Below, in pieces: positions 9,133 through 18,236 of a DNA stretch of 64,000 nucleotides. Under the pieces are notes generated by a model. It had not been told where the DNA came from. It worked only from the letters and a program-made list of their open reading frames with translations, and ran no database searches. The DNA comes from Anaerolineaceae bacterium (GTDB lineage Bacteria > Chloroflexota > Anaerolineae > Aggregatilineales > Phototrophicaceae), in contig JACKCH010000010.1 of assembly GCA_020634115.1 (NCBI GenBank), forward strand, positions 930,001 to 994,000. Direction: 5' to 3'. The stretch's first letter is position 1; each line of letters opens with the position of its first letter. The translations under genes and the position numbers were made by a program.

Positions 9133-12100
9133 CCGATGAACATGCGGCGCTCTCTGCCGAGCAGAAACGCGCACTCCTGGCTCAACTGCTGCGGGAAAAA
9201 GCCGCGAAATCCAAGACAACCGTTCCGATGTCGTATGGGCAGCGGGCGCTGTGGTTCGTGCAGCAGTTAGCCCCGGAGAACACAGCCTACCACATCGCTT
9301 TTAGCGCCCGGATTCGTTCGGCGGTGGATGTCCCGGCGCTGCAACGGGCGTTGCAGACTCTCACCAACCGGCACGCCGCACTGCGGGCGGTGTTCCCGGT
9401 GCAGAATGGGGTTCCAGTGCAGTCGGTCCCGGCGTATCAGGCGGTGGCCTTTGAACAGGTTGATGCTGCCGGGCTGGATGACACGGCGCTGTATGAACGG
9501 GTGTTGGCAACCCATCGCCTGCCGTTTGATTTCGAGCAGCAGCCCCCGGTACGCTGGTATCTGGTCACCCGGTCAGCCGATGACCATGTGCTGCTGATGA
9601 CGGTGCATCACATCATTTTCGATAACTGGTCGAACTGGATTGTGATGGAAGAACTGCGGCAGCTTTATCAGGCTGAAGCGTCTAATCAGCCATTGACCCT
9701 CGCCGCGCCGGAAAAAGAATTTGCCGATTACGTGGAGTGGCAGCAAGACCTGCTGGCATCCGCTGAGGGAGAAAAACTCAAAAGCTATTGGAAAGAACAG
9801 CTTAAAGGTGCGGCCACCGAACTGGATATGCGGACAGACCGCGCCAGACCGCCCATGCAAACCTACAATGGTGCGCTGCTGGAATTCCGCCTGGATAACG
9901 CGCTGCTGACCGCCCTGCATGACCTGGCAAAGGCCGAGGGAACTACCCTGTATATGCTGCTGCTGGCCGCGTATCAGGTGCTGCTGTATCGCTATACCGG
10001 GCAGGATGATATTCTGGTCGGTTCACCGACTTCGGGGCGCACCCGTGCGGATTTTGCCTCAATTGTCGGCTATTTCGTCAATCCGGTTGTGATGCGGGCG
10101 CGTTTTTCCGCCCCACTTTCGTTTCGGGATTTTCTGAAACAGGTACGGCAAACCGTTCTCGATGCCCTGGCACATCAGGATTATCCCTTTATCTTGATGG
10201 TCGAAGATACGATCAAGCAGCGTGATTTCAGCCGTTCGCCGCTGTTCCAGGTCATGTTCAATCTACTGAAAATCCAGCGTGCCGGAGACACCTTTGAACT
10301 GCTTTTGAGCGGTCAGCCGGGCGTGCAGGCGGATTTCGGCGGCTTGCTGCTCGAACCCTACCTGATTCCGCAGGAAGAGGGGCAGTTTGACATCGCGCTG
10401 GAAATGCTCGAAGTGGGCGGCGTGATTCGTGGGACATTGAAGTACAACACTGACCTGTTTGATGCTGGCACGATGGAACGCTTCCACCAGAACTATATCA
10501 CGCTGGTGGAGTCGATTCTAGCGTACCCGGAGCAGGATATTGCCCAACTGCCGATTCTCTCAGAGGCTGAACGCCAACAGGTGCTGGCTGGCTGGAATGC
10601 TACGGCGGCGGATTATCCACAGGACGCGACCTTGCAGCAGTTATTTGAGGCTCAGGTCGAGCGGACACCGGATGCCGTTGCGTTGATTTCCGGTGATGGG
10701 CGATTGAGCTACCGTGACCTGAATGCTAAAGCGAATCAACTGGCGCACCATTTACGGAGTCTGGGCGTGCAAGCCGAAACGCTGGTTGGTGTGAGCATGG
10801 AACGCTCGCCTGAACTGGTGATGGCGCTGTTGGCGATTCTCAAAGCGGGTGGGGTGTATGTGCCGCTTGACCCGCATTATCCCCAGGAGCGGCTGTCCTT
10901 CATCATTGAGGATACCGGCCTGGAAGTGATCCTGACACAAGCGGTGGTTGCTGCAAACCTGCCGGAAAATCGCACAAAAGTCATCTCGGTGGATACCGCG
11001 TGGCCCGCCGATCAACCGACGGCTAACCTGTCCATTCCCGCGCAGATAGATGATCTGGCATATGTCATCTATACATCCGGCTCAACCGGCAGGCCGAAAG
11101 GCGTGATGGCGCTGCATCGCGGGGCGGTCAACCGGCTAACCTGGATGTGGCGCACCTTCCCGTTTGGCGTGGGTGAGGTCAACAGTCAGAAAACCAGCCT
11201 GAATTTCGTGGATGCAGTCTGGGAGAATTTTGGCGCACTTTTGCAGGGTGTCCCTACGGTGATTATCTCGGATGACGTGGTTAAAGACGCGCCAGCCCTG
11301 GTGAAAACCCTGGCGGAGAACCACGTGACCCGGTTGACGTTAGTGCCGTCATTGCTACGGGCGCTGCTCGATTCGGGGCATATTCAGGACTTGCACAGCC
11401 TGACCCACTGGATTACCAGCGGTGAGGTGCTGCCGGTTGAACTGGTGCAGCGTTTCCGGGAAGCGCTGCCGGACTGCCGCCTGATTAACCTGTATGGCTC
11501 GTCGGAAGTGGCGGCGGATGTCACCTGTTTTGATACCCGCGATTACGACAATCAGGCCAGTGTGCCGGTGGGCAAGCCCATCGCCAATACGCAGATTTAC
11601 CTGCTGGATGCCCAGATGCAGCCCGTCCCGTTGGGGGTGGCCGGTGAAATTCATGTCGGCGGCGCGGGTCTGGCACGGGGGTATCTGAATCGCCCGGAAC
11701 TGACGGATCAGAAGTTTGTCGCCAACCCGTTTAGTACCGACGCGAATGCCCGCCTGTATAAAACCGGCGACCAGGGGCGCTATCTGCCCGATGGAGCGAT
11801 TGCGTATGGTGGCCGGGTTGACTACCAGGTGAAATTGCGCGGTTTCCGCATTGAATTAGGGGAAATTGAGGCCGTCCTGACTCAGGTTCCGGGCGTGCGT
11901 CAGGCGCTCGTCATCCTGCGCGAAGATACGCCGGGTGATCCCCGCCTGGTGGCGTATGCGGTGGGTGAGGATGTGCCAGCGCCGGGTGTGCTGCGGACTC
12001 ATCTCAAAACCATCCTGCCGGATTATATGATACCGTCTGCTTTTATCGTGCTGGAAGCCCTGCCGCTGACGCCTAACGGCAAAGTAGACCGGCTGGCGCT

Positions 12101-15100
12101 GCCTGTGCCGGAAGCTGTCCGCCGGGGGAGTGACGCGACGATTGTCAGTCCGCGCACACCGGTAGAACAGAGTATCGCGGCGGTGTGGTCGGAGGTGCTG
12201 GGTGTCGAACGGATTGGCGTTCACGATGATTTCTTCGACCTGGGCGGTCATTCCCTGAAGGCGACCCAAGTTGCCGGGCGGTTACAGGATATTTTTGGTG
12301 TGGCTGTCCCGGTGCGCCTGCTGCTGGATCACCCGACGATTGCGGGGCTGGCGGCAGTGGTGGAAGGGCAGTCGCGTGCTGCGGATGGGGGACGGTTGGA
12401 AGATGCTATCGTGCCAGTGGCGCGTGATGGTCGGCTGCCGCTCTCGTTCGCGCAGGAGCGCCTGTGGATTATCGAGAAGATGATGCCGACTGGTTCAGCC
12501 TACAATATCCCTGGCGCGATTCAACTCAAGGGACGGTTGGATGTGGGTGTGCTGGAAGCGAGTCTGACGGAAATCGTCCGGCGGCACGAAGTCTTGCGCA
12601 CGACTTTTCACAGTTCCGGCGGCAAGGTCGAGCAACGAATCCACGAATCGCGACCCTTCAAGGTTACCTTTTTCGATGCCCAATCTATCCCGGCGGCGGA
12701 ACGCGATTCACAGATCGCCACCTGGATACAGGAAGAGACGCACAGTACCTTTGATCTCGAAAATGGGCCGCTGGTACGGGCGCGGCTGATTCAAGTAGAC
12801 GATGACGACCATATCATCGTGCTGAATATGTACCATATCGTCTCGGATGGCTGGTCAATGGGCGTTGTGGTGGATGAATTCACCACGCTGTACCAAGCAT
12901 TAGCTGCTGGCGAACCCTCACCGCTCCCCGAACTGCCGATTCAGTATGCGGATTTTGCGGCCTGGCAGCGCCGCACCTTAACTGATGAGGCGCTGGCGGG
13001 TGATGTGGCGTACTGGAAAAATCACTTGCAGGGGGCGCTGCCGGTGCTGGTCTTGCCAACTAACCATCCGCGCCCATCTGTACAGACTTACACCGGTGAA
13101 ATGCACACCTTCTACCTGACTCCGGCGGTCACTGATGGCCTGAAAGTGTTGAGCCGCCAGGAGAAAAGCACCCTGTTTATGACCCTGATGGCTGCGTTTG
13201 GCGTGCTGCTCTGGCGTTACAGCGGCCAGGAGGATATGGTGATCGGTTCTCCGATTGCCAATCGCCGCCGGACGGAGGTCGAAAAGCTGATTGGGTTCTT
13301 CGTGAACACCCTGGCGCTGCGCCTGGATTTATCCGGTGATCCTGGTTTTGTTGACCTGATGGCCCGGGTCCGCGAAGTATCACTGGGAGCCTACGCGCAC
13401 CAGGATATGCCGTTCGAGAAGCTGGTTGAGGTGCTGAATCCGGATCGCGGGACGAACTATCCGCCGGTGTTTCAGGTGATGTTCGTGCTGCAGAACGCGC
13501 CGTTGGGGACGATTGAACTGCCTGGCCTAACCGTGGCTCCGCTGGATGTGAACCCTGGTGCGTCCAAGTTTGACCTCACGCTCTATTTGCGCGAAGCTGC
13601 GGGTGGCATGGAGGGGCAGTTTGAATACAACACCGATTTATTCGACGAATCCACCATTCTCCGTATGGAGTCCCATTTTGCCCGCCTGCTGGAAAATGTG
13701 GTCGCCAGCCCGTCTCGCCCGATTTCCGAACTCTCGCTGCTGACCGAGGCCGAACGGCAGCATATCCTGGTTGAGTGGAACGACACGACGGTGAGCTACC
13801 CACTGGATGTCTCTGTATACCAGTTGTTTGAGGCGCAGGTCGAGCGGACGCCGGAGGCTGTCGCGGTGGTTTGCAAGGATCACAGCCTGACCTACCGTGA
13901 ACTGAATGAACGTGCGAACCAGTTGGCGCATTACCTGCGTGGGTTGGAAGTTGGCGCGGATACGCTGGTGGGCGTGTGTATGGAACGCTCACTGGAAATG
14001 GTCATCAGTGTCTATGCCATCCTCAAAGCTGGTGGCGCGTATGTGCCGATGGACCCCGAATACCCGCCCGCCCGGCTGGCTTATATGCTTCAGGACTCGG
14101 ATGTCCCGGTGCTGCTGACTCAGGCGCATCTCATCCCGCAACTGCCGGAGCATCAAGCCAAAGTCATCAGTCTCGATACCGAATGGGCAACTATTGCGGT
14201 GGAAAGCAACTCGAATCTATCAGTAGACATCCAGCCGGATAACCTGGCCTATATGATTTATACGTCGGGTTCAACCGGGAACCCGAAAGGCGTTCTCATC
14301 GAACATCGTGGCCTGACCAACTACATCTGGTGGGCTAATCAAACTTACCAGAACGGCGAGTCATTGACCTTTCCCCTGTTCTCTTCACTGTCATTCGACC
14401 TGACGGTAACGTCCATCTATGTACCCCTGATTTCCGGCGGGAAAATTATTGTTTACCCTGGCGACCCGGAAGCGCCCGGCATGGCAATCCTCAAAGTAAT
14501 TGAGGACAATCAGGTAGACATTGTGAAGCTGACTCCATCACATCTGGCCTTTATACAGAATATGGGATTCGGCCAGTCTCGTTTACGAAAGTTCATTGTC
14601 GGCGGGGAGGAGTTCAAGACCGAATTAGCGCGGGCAGTCCATGACACATTCGGCGGCAAGGTGGAGATTTACAATGAATATGGTCCGACTGAAACCGTTG
14701 TCGGTTGCATGATCTATCGCTTTGACCCGGTTGCTGATACCGGGCAGGCCGTCTCTATCGGTGTCCCCATCGCCAATCAGCGTATATATGTACTCGACAA
14801 CCATCTCAATCCCACACCCATGAATGTGATTGGTGAGATGTACGTTTCCGGTGTGGGTGTCGCCCGGGGCTATCTGAACCGCCCCGAACTGACTGCCGAA
14901 CGATTCATCTCCAACCCGTTTGTGGACGGTGAACGGCTGTATAAAACCGGCGACCTGGCACGCTGGAAATCGGACGGCACACTGGAATTCCTGGGGCGCG
15001 CCGATCATCAGGTGAAACTGCGCGGATTCCGCATCGAACTAGGGGAAATCGAAGCCGCCATTAGCGGTTATCCGGGTGTGAAAGAATGCGTCGTGATCTT

Positions 15101-15635
15101 GCGTGAAGATACACCGGGCGACAAGCGTCTCGCGGCTTATCTCACCGCCAGCACCGCGCCGGATTCAACTGAATTGCGGCAGCACTTACGTGAACAACTT
15201 CCAGAATATATGGTTCCAGCGGCTTTTGTCGTGCTGGATACCATCCCGATGACTCCGAACGCCAAAGTGGATCGGGCAGCGCTGCCCGTGCCGGGTATCA
15301 CTCGTCAAGAACAGACTGATGCGCCCGCCCAATCGCCCACTGAAGCGATGATTGCAGCAGTCTGGGCGGAAGTGCTGGGCTTTGCGAACATCGGCGTGTA
15401 TGATAATTTCTTCGACCTGGGCGGGCATTCGCTCCAGTCTATTGAGGTTATCGCTCAGTTGACCGAGCAGACGGGCGTGAAAATTGACCCGGCGATGATG
15501 CGATTTCAGACGCTCGGCCAACTGGCGGCCAGTTATGATGAACGGCTGGCCCAAACTCCGGTGAGTGAACCGGAATCCGAGGACGAAAGCGGCCTAACGC
15601 GCAAGCTATTTAAGGCCTTCCGGCGTGGCAAATAG
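9129..15635 (+). CDS. Two-module non-ribosomal peptide synthetase (C-A-PCP-C-A-PCP), predicted beta-alanine then asparagine
   Basis: The ATG overlaps the PKS stop (ATGA), implying coupled translation. C1 (about 35-470) has HHIIFDNWS (His160, His161, Asp165) and should take the polyketide from the upstream ACP. A1 (about 500-1010) contains YTSGSTGRPKG. Aligning its pocket to the GrsA positions gives VDWTISLAD plus Lys, one residue from the known beta-alanine code VDWVISLADK. PCP1 Ser is 1042. C2 has YHIVSDGWS (Tyr1235, catalytic His1236), where the first His is usual. A2 contains YTSGSTGNPKG, and its pocket reads DLTKIGEVG plus Lys, close to the asparagine code DLTKLGEVGK. PCP2 Ser is 2101. 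The protein ends about 65 residues later with a basic tail. No epimerase, thioesterase, reductase or terminal C domain is present, so the acyl-beta-Ala-Asn thioester must be released in trans or passed to a protein not in this window. Codes were read by eye. Confidence 0.94.
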   Translation: MTDEHAALSAEQKRALLAQLLREKAAKSKTTVPMSYGQRALWFVQQLAPENTAYHIAFSARIRSAVDVPALQRALQTLTNRHAALRAVFPVQNGVPVQSVPAYQAVAFEQVDAAGLDDTALYERVLATHRLPFDFEQQPPVRWYLVTRSADDHVLLMTVHHIIFDNWSNWIVMEELRQLYQAEASNQPLTLAAPEKEFADYVEWQQDLLASAEGEKLKSYWKEQLKGAATELDMRTDRARPPMQTYNGALLEFRLDNALLTALHDLAKAEGTTLYMLLLAAYQVLLYRYTGQDDILVGSPTSGRTRADFASIVGYFVNPVVMRARFSAPLSFRDFLKQVRQTVLDALAHQDYPFILMVEDTIKQRDFSRSPLFQVMFNLLKIQRAGDTFELLLSGQPGVQADFGGLLLEPYLIPQEEGQFDIALEMLEVGGVIRGTLKYNTDLFDAGTMERFHQNYITLVESILAYPEQDIAQLPILSEAERQQVLAGWNATAADYPQDATLQQLFEAQVERTPDAVALISGDGRLSYRDLNAKANQLAHHLRSLGVQAETLVGVSMERSPELVMALLAILKAGGVYVPLDPHYPQERLSFIIEDTGLEVILTQAVVAANLPENRTKVISVDTAWPADQPTANLSIPAQIDDLAYVIYTSGSTGRPKGVMALHRGAVNRLTWMWRTFPFGVGEVNSQKTSLNFVDAVWENFGALLQGVPTVIISDDVVKDAPALVKTLAENHVTRLTLVPSLLRALLDSGHIQDLHSLTHWITSGEVLPVELVQRFREALPDCRLINLYGSSEVAADVTCFDTRDYDNQASVPVGKPIANTQIYLLDAQMQPVPLGVAGEIHVGGAGLARGYLNRPELTDQKFVANPFSTDANARLYKTGDQGRYLPDGAIAYGGRVDYQVKLRGFRIELGEIEAVLTQVPGVRQALVILREDTPGDPRLVAYAVGEDVPAPGVLRTHLKTILPDYMIPSAFIVLEALPLTPNGKVDRLALPVPEAVRRGSDATIVSPRTPVEQSIAAVWSEVLGVERIGVHDDFFDLGGHSLKATQVAGRLQDIFGVAVPVRLLLDHPTIAGLAAVVEGQSRAADGGRLEDAIVPVARDGRLPLSFAQERLWIIEKMMPTGSAYNIPGAIQLKGRLDVGVLEASLTEIVRRHEVLRTTFHSSGGKVEQRIHESRPFKVTFFDAQSIPAAERDSQIATWIQEETHSTFDLENGPLVRARLIQVDDDDHIIVLNMYHIVSDGWSMGVVVDEFTTLYQALAAGEPSPLPELPIQYADFAAWQRRTLTDEALAGDVAYWKNHLQGALPVLVLPTNHPRPSVQTYTGEMHTFYLTPAVTDGLKVLSRQEKSTLFMTLMAAFGVLLWRYSGQEDMVIGSPIANRRRTEVEKLIGFFVNTLALRLDLSGDPGFVDLMARVREVSLGAYAHQDMPFEKLVEVLNPDRGTNYPPVFQVMFVLQNAPLGTIELPGLTVAPLDVNPGASKFDLTLYLREAAGGMEGQFEYNTDLFDESTILRMESHFARLLENVVASPSRPISELSLLTEAERQHILVEWNDTTVSYPLDVSVYQLFEAQVERTPEAVAVVCKDHSLTYRELNERANQLAHYLRGLEVGADTLVGVCMERSLEMVISVYAILKAGGAYVPMDPEYPPARLAYMLQDSDVPVLLTQAHLIPQLPEHQAKVISLDTEWATIAVESNSNLSVDIQPDNLAYMIYTSGSTGNPKGVLIEHRGLTNYIWWANQTYQNGESLTFPLFSSLSFDLTVTSIYVPLISGGKIIVYPGDPEAPGMAILKVIEDNQVDIVKLTPSHLAFIQNMGFGQSRLRKFIVGGEEFKTELARAVHDTFGGKVEIYNEYGPTETVVGCMIYRFDPVADTGQAVSIGVPIANQRIYVLDNHLNPTPMNVIGEMYVSGVGVARGYLNRPELTAERFISNPFVDGERLYKTGDLARWKSDGTLEFLGRADHQVKLRGFRIELGEIEAAISGYPGVKECVVILREDTPGDKRLAAYLTASTAPDSTELRQHLREQLPEYMVPAAFVVLDTIPMTPNAKVDRAALPVPGITRQEQTDAPAQSPTEAMIAAVWAEVLGFANIGVYDNFFDLGGHSLQSIEVIAQLTEQTGVKIDPAMMRFQTLGQLAASYDERLAQTPVSEPESEDESGLTRKLFKAFRRGK

Positions 15636-15686
15636 GACGCCTACCGCCGGTTATCAGTAACTAGACTATTCGGGGAAAACAACCAC

Positions 15687-16496
15687 TTGAATGCGATTAT
15701 GAATAGTATCCAGCCGTTTTTCTTTGGCCCGGATACCCAACAGCTTTACGGAACATATCAGCCGGGGGTCGGGGAATCCCGTCCGCAGTGTGCCGTACTC
15801 CTGTGCTACCCGTTAGGGGATGAGTATATCCGGGTGCATCGCTCCTATCGTCAGTTAGCCTTGCGTCTGAACCGGCTCGGCTTCCCGGTGCTGCGTTTTG
15901 ATTATTCCGGCACGGGCGATTCTGCCGGGAATGACCTGGACGCTTCGTTGGCGCAGTGGGGGGCGGACATCGCCCTGGCAAGCGAAGAACTCAAGCGGCG
16001 TTCGGGGATGTCCCGGATTTGCCTGGTGGGGCTGCGCCTGGGGGCGGCATTGGCGCTGCTGGCCGGGATGCAGCGTTCCGATGTGACCGGCATGGTACTT
16101 TGGGAGCCGGTTGTCAATGGCGCTGCTTATCTGGAGTCGCTGGCTGAGGCGCACCGGAACAAGTTGTATTACCTGCATTCGCGGCAAAAAAGCCTGCTGG
16201 AAACCCCATCAAAAGAGTTCCTGGGATTCCAGATGTCGGATGCTTTTTACGCGGCACTGCACGGGCTGGATTTGCTGGCAGTGCAGGGGGCTTATGCCGG
16301 GCAAGTATGTGTCGTGGAAAGCGAGGCACAGCCATCTGTCGAACAGTTGCGGACACGCCTGGTAGAGAAGGGCTGTACCGTGAATCACCAACTGGCGGAG
16401 GGGCCGGCGGTCTGGGCGGAAGACCCGGATAAGGCGCTGGTTCCCGATCAGGTCTTGCGGGCGATAGTGACATGGATGGGCGAGGTATTCGCATGA
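15687..16496 (+). CDS. Alpha/beta-hydrolase-fold protein with Arg in place of the nucleophilic Ser
   Basis: A 269-residue alpha/beta-hydrolase of the serine aminopeptidase/exosortase-associated hydrolase type. It has the family strand FPVLRFDYSGTGDS and an elbow GLRLG (115-119), where GxSxG is expected. Arg117 replaces the nucleophile, so ordinary ester hydrolysis is unlikely. It lies 51 bases after the NRPS on the same strand and overlaps the next hydrolase gene by four bases. A role in chain release, editing or as a non-catalytic partner of the second hydrolase is inferred from position only. The start is uncertain: a TTG at 15687 has GGGGA about ten bases upstream, while an in-frame ATG at 15699 is further from it. 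Confidence 0.85.
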   Translation: MNAIMNSIQPFFFGPDTQQLYGTYQPGVGESRPQCAVLLCYPLGDEYIRVHRSYRQLALRLNRLGFPVLRFDYSGTGDSAGNDLDASLAQWGADIALASEELKRRSGMSRICLVGLRLGAALALLAGMQRSDVTGMVLWEPVVNGAAYLESLAEAHRNKLYYLHSRQKSLLETPSKEFLGFQMSDAFYAALHGLDLLAVQGAYAGQVCVVESEAQPSVEQLRTRLVEKGCTVNHQLAEGPAVWAEDPDKALVPDQVLRAIVTWMGEVFA

Positions 16497-17434
16497 GAGA
16501 AGAAGCTATCCTTGTTGGCAAGGATCAGTCGTTGGTGGGTGTGGTGACTTACCCATCTGAATCGGCGCAGAAACCAGGTCTGCCAGCGGTCATTCTCCTG
16601 AATGCCGGGTTGATTCACCGCATCGGCCCGAATCGGACGTATGTCAAACTGGCGCGGCAGTTGGCGGAATCCGGCTTTCCGGTGTTGCGTTTCGACCTTT
16701 CCGGGATTGGCGATAGCCTGCCACGCCGGGATAACCTGCCCTTTGAAAAAAGCGCGGTGGATGATTCCCGCCAGGCGATGGATTTCCTGACGCAGAAAAT
16801 CGGCGTGCAGTCGTTTGTGATGATGGGACACTGTGCCGGGGCATTCAACTCTTTTGCGACGGCGAGTGCGGATAAGCGGGTGACGGGGATGGTGCTAATC
16901 AACCCGGAAGGTGCGAATGACGAGTGGAGCGACTTTGACCGCAAACGCAAGGTGTCAAACTACTACGAAAGCCACTATTCTCCCGCCAATCTGGCGAGCC
17001 GGGATCGGTGGGTGAAATTCCTGACCGGCAAAGCGAGCTACGGCAGCATCCTGCGCAATCTGGTGGTCAATATCGCCTGGAATCGCATTTCAACAGCGGC
17101 GTTCCGGGTTCAAAAGAAGTTCACAAAGAACAAGACCGATGACCAGGCCATCTTGACGGCACTTACCGGTTTACAGGAGATGGCCGGACGAGGCATGGTT
17201 ACGCTGTTTATCTATTCGGAAGGCAGTACCGGGTTTTTGCGCGCCCAGCGTGTTTTTACGCATGAATTGCGCGATTTAAGCCAGTCGGGACACGTCAAAC
17301 TTGAGGTCATTCCCAATGCCGACCATGTATTTACGTTGAGTACCATGCAGCACAACCTGGTGCAGGTCATCAACGATTGGATGGGGCAGATGCTCGGTGA
17401 GCGGCAGGGTGCGCCCTTAGAAACCACGCCATAG
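16493..17434 (+). CDS. Alpha/beta-hydrolase with a Cys nucleophile (GHCAG)
   Basis: I chose the ATG at 16493 because it overlaps the previous stop (ATGA) and has GAGGT upstream; an in-frame ATG at 16472 would add seven residues. The 313-residue product shares the fold and the FPVLRFDLSGIGDS strand with its neighbour, but carries GHCAG with Cys114 at the elbow and a late His in NADHVF. A Cys nucleophile is known in some alpha/beta-hydrolases and in some polyketide thioesterases. Its place at the end of a TE-less PKS/NRPS operon makes it the best candidate for releasing or transferring the finished chain. That role is inference; the family also occurs in exopolysaccharide loci, but no exosortase gene is seen here. 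Confidence 0.86.
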   Translation: MREEAILVGKDQSLVGVVTYPSESAQKPGLPAVILLNAGLIHRIGPNRTYVKLARQLAESGFPVLRFDLSGIGDSLPRRDNLPFEKSAVDDSRQAMDFLTQKIGVQSFVMMGHCAGAFNSFATASADKRVTGMVLINPEGANDEWSDFDRKRKVSNYYESHYSPANLASRDRWVKFLTGKASYGSILRNLVVNIAWNRISTAAFRVQKKFTKNKTDDQAILTALTGLQEMAGRGMVTLFIYSEGSTGFLRAQRVFTHELRDLSQSGHVKLEVIPNADHVFTLSTMQHNLVQVINDWMGQMLGERQGAPLETTP

Positions 17435-17442
17435 CGACGGAT

Positions 17443-17463
17443 GAGGCCACCCGGCGTGGCTGT
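17443..17463 (+). terminator. Hairpin between convergent genes, possible terminator
   Basis: GCCAC (17446-17450) and GTGGC (17456-17460) form a GC-rich stem with a five-base loop, nine bases after the second hydrolase and before the convergent apbE gene. There is no T-run, so termination is only suggested by position. Confidence 0.3.
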
Positions 17464-17492
17464 CTCTATGGGTTCAAGCCGCGCTGATTGGG

Positions 17493-18236
17493 TTACTGGC
17501 TGACATAGGTGTGAAACTGCGTCGTCATCGTGGCCCGCCCGCCCCGGTCAATCATGTAGCCCTCGAAACCAGGCCGCGATTCGATGAAATAGATACCTTC
17601 CTTGCCCATTGCAAAGGCTGCGGTTGCAAACCGGTCTGCTTCCAGGATGTCGGGGCCGATGACGGTGATACTGACGATTTCATCCAGTTTATCCGCGTCG
17701 TTCTGCGGGTTGTAGATGTGGTCGCCGCGCATGTAACTGCCGGAAGTCGCTATGCCGCGATCATCCAATGTGACGGTTTTGATGATCTGGCTCAGGTCAA
17801 ACGGGTTGCAAATGCCCACGCGCCAGGGTTGGCCGTGCGCGTTCCGGCCATAAACCTGCACATCGCCCCCGGCATCCACATAGAAATGCTGAAAGCCCCG
17901 GTAGTACAGCAGCGAGGCCGCTTCATCAATCGCCCAGCCTTTGACCACGCCGGACGGGTTGAATTTGCCATTGTGCCAGACATCAAAGAAGCCGTTGGTT
18001 TCCTGCTTGGTCTGTTCCGCCAGTTCGAGGATGATCTGCATATCCTCGCAGGCGTCAGCCAACGCCAGTTCGCCCCGGTTGATACGGGAGACTTCGCTGG
18101 TTTCCTTAAACGGGCTGAATGTCTGATCCACGTAGTTGAAGTAGTCGTACACCGCGTCGAACGCCCCGGCGTCTGCCGAGGCGTCCACGATTTCGACGGT
18201 GATGGGCATTCCCATCAGCCAGCGCGTCTGTTTCAT
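17493..18236 (-). CDS. apbE: ApbE-family FAD:protein FMN transferase
   Basis: A 247-residue protein that covalently attaches FMN (from FAD) to a Ser/Thr of exported FMN-binding proteins. It shows ApbE landmarks in order: an N-terminal MGMPITVEI strand, SEVSRIN, NPSGVVKGWAID, DAGGDVQVYG, and the C-terminal FATAAFAMG stretch. No signal peptide or lipobox is visible, so it is shorter than exported ApbE proteins and may act inside the cell. Its ATG overlaps the stop of the FMN-binding-domain gene by four bases, and that protein is its likely substrate. It is the last gene of a four-gene minus-strand operon. Confidence 0.9.
   Translation of the reverse strand: MKQTRWLMGMPITVEIVDASADAGAFDAVYDYFNYVDQTFSPFKETSEVSRINRGELALADACEDMQIILELAEQTKQETNGFFDVWHNGKFNPSGVVKGWAIDEAASLLYYRGFQHFYVDAGGDVQVYGRNAHGQPWRVGICNPFDLSQIIKTVTLDDRGIATSGSYMRGDHIYNPQNDADKLDEIVSITVIGPDILEADRFATAAFAMGKEGIYFIESRPGFEGYMIDRGGRATMTTQFHTYVSQ

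Noticed and set aside
15430..15635. Possible thioesterase at the NRPS C-terminus
   Set aside because: Only about 65 residues follow the last PCP Ser; there is no GxSxG and no room for a TE domain.
15687..17434. Exosortase-associated hydrolase system
   Set aside because: The hydrolases resemble that group, but no exosortase or PEP-CTERM gene is visible; the PKS/NRPS context is the better guide.
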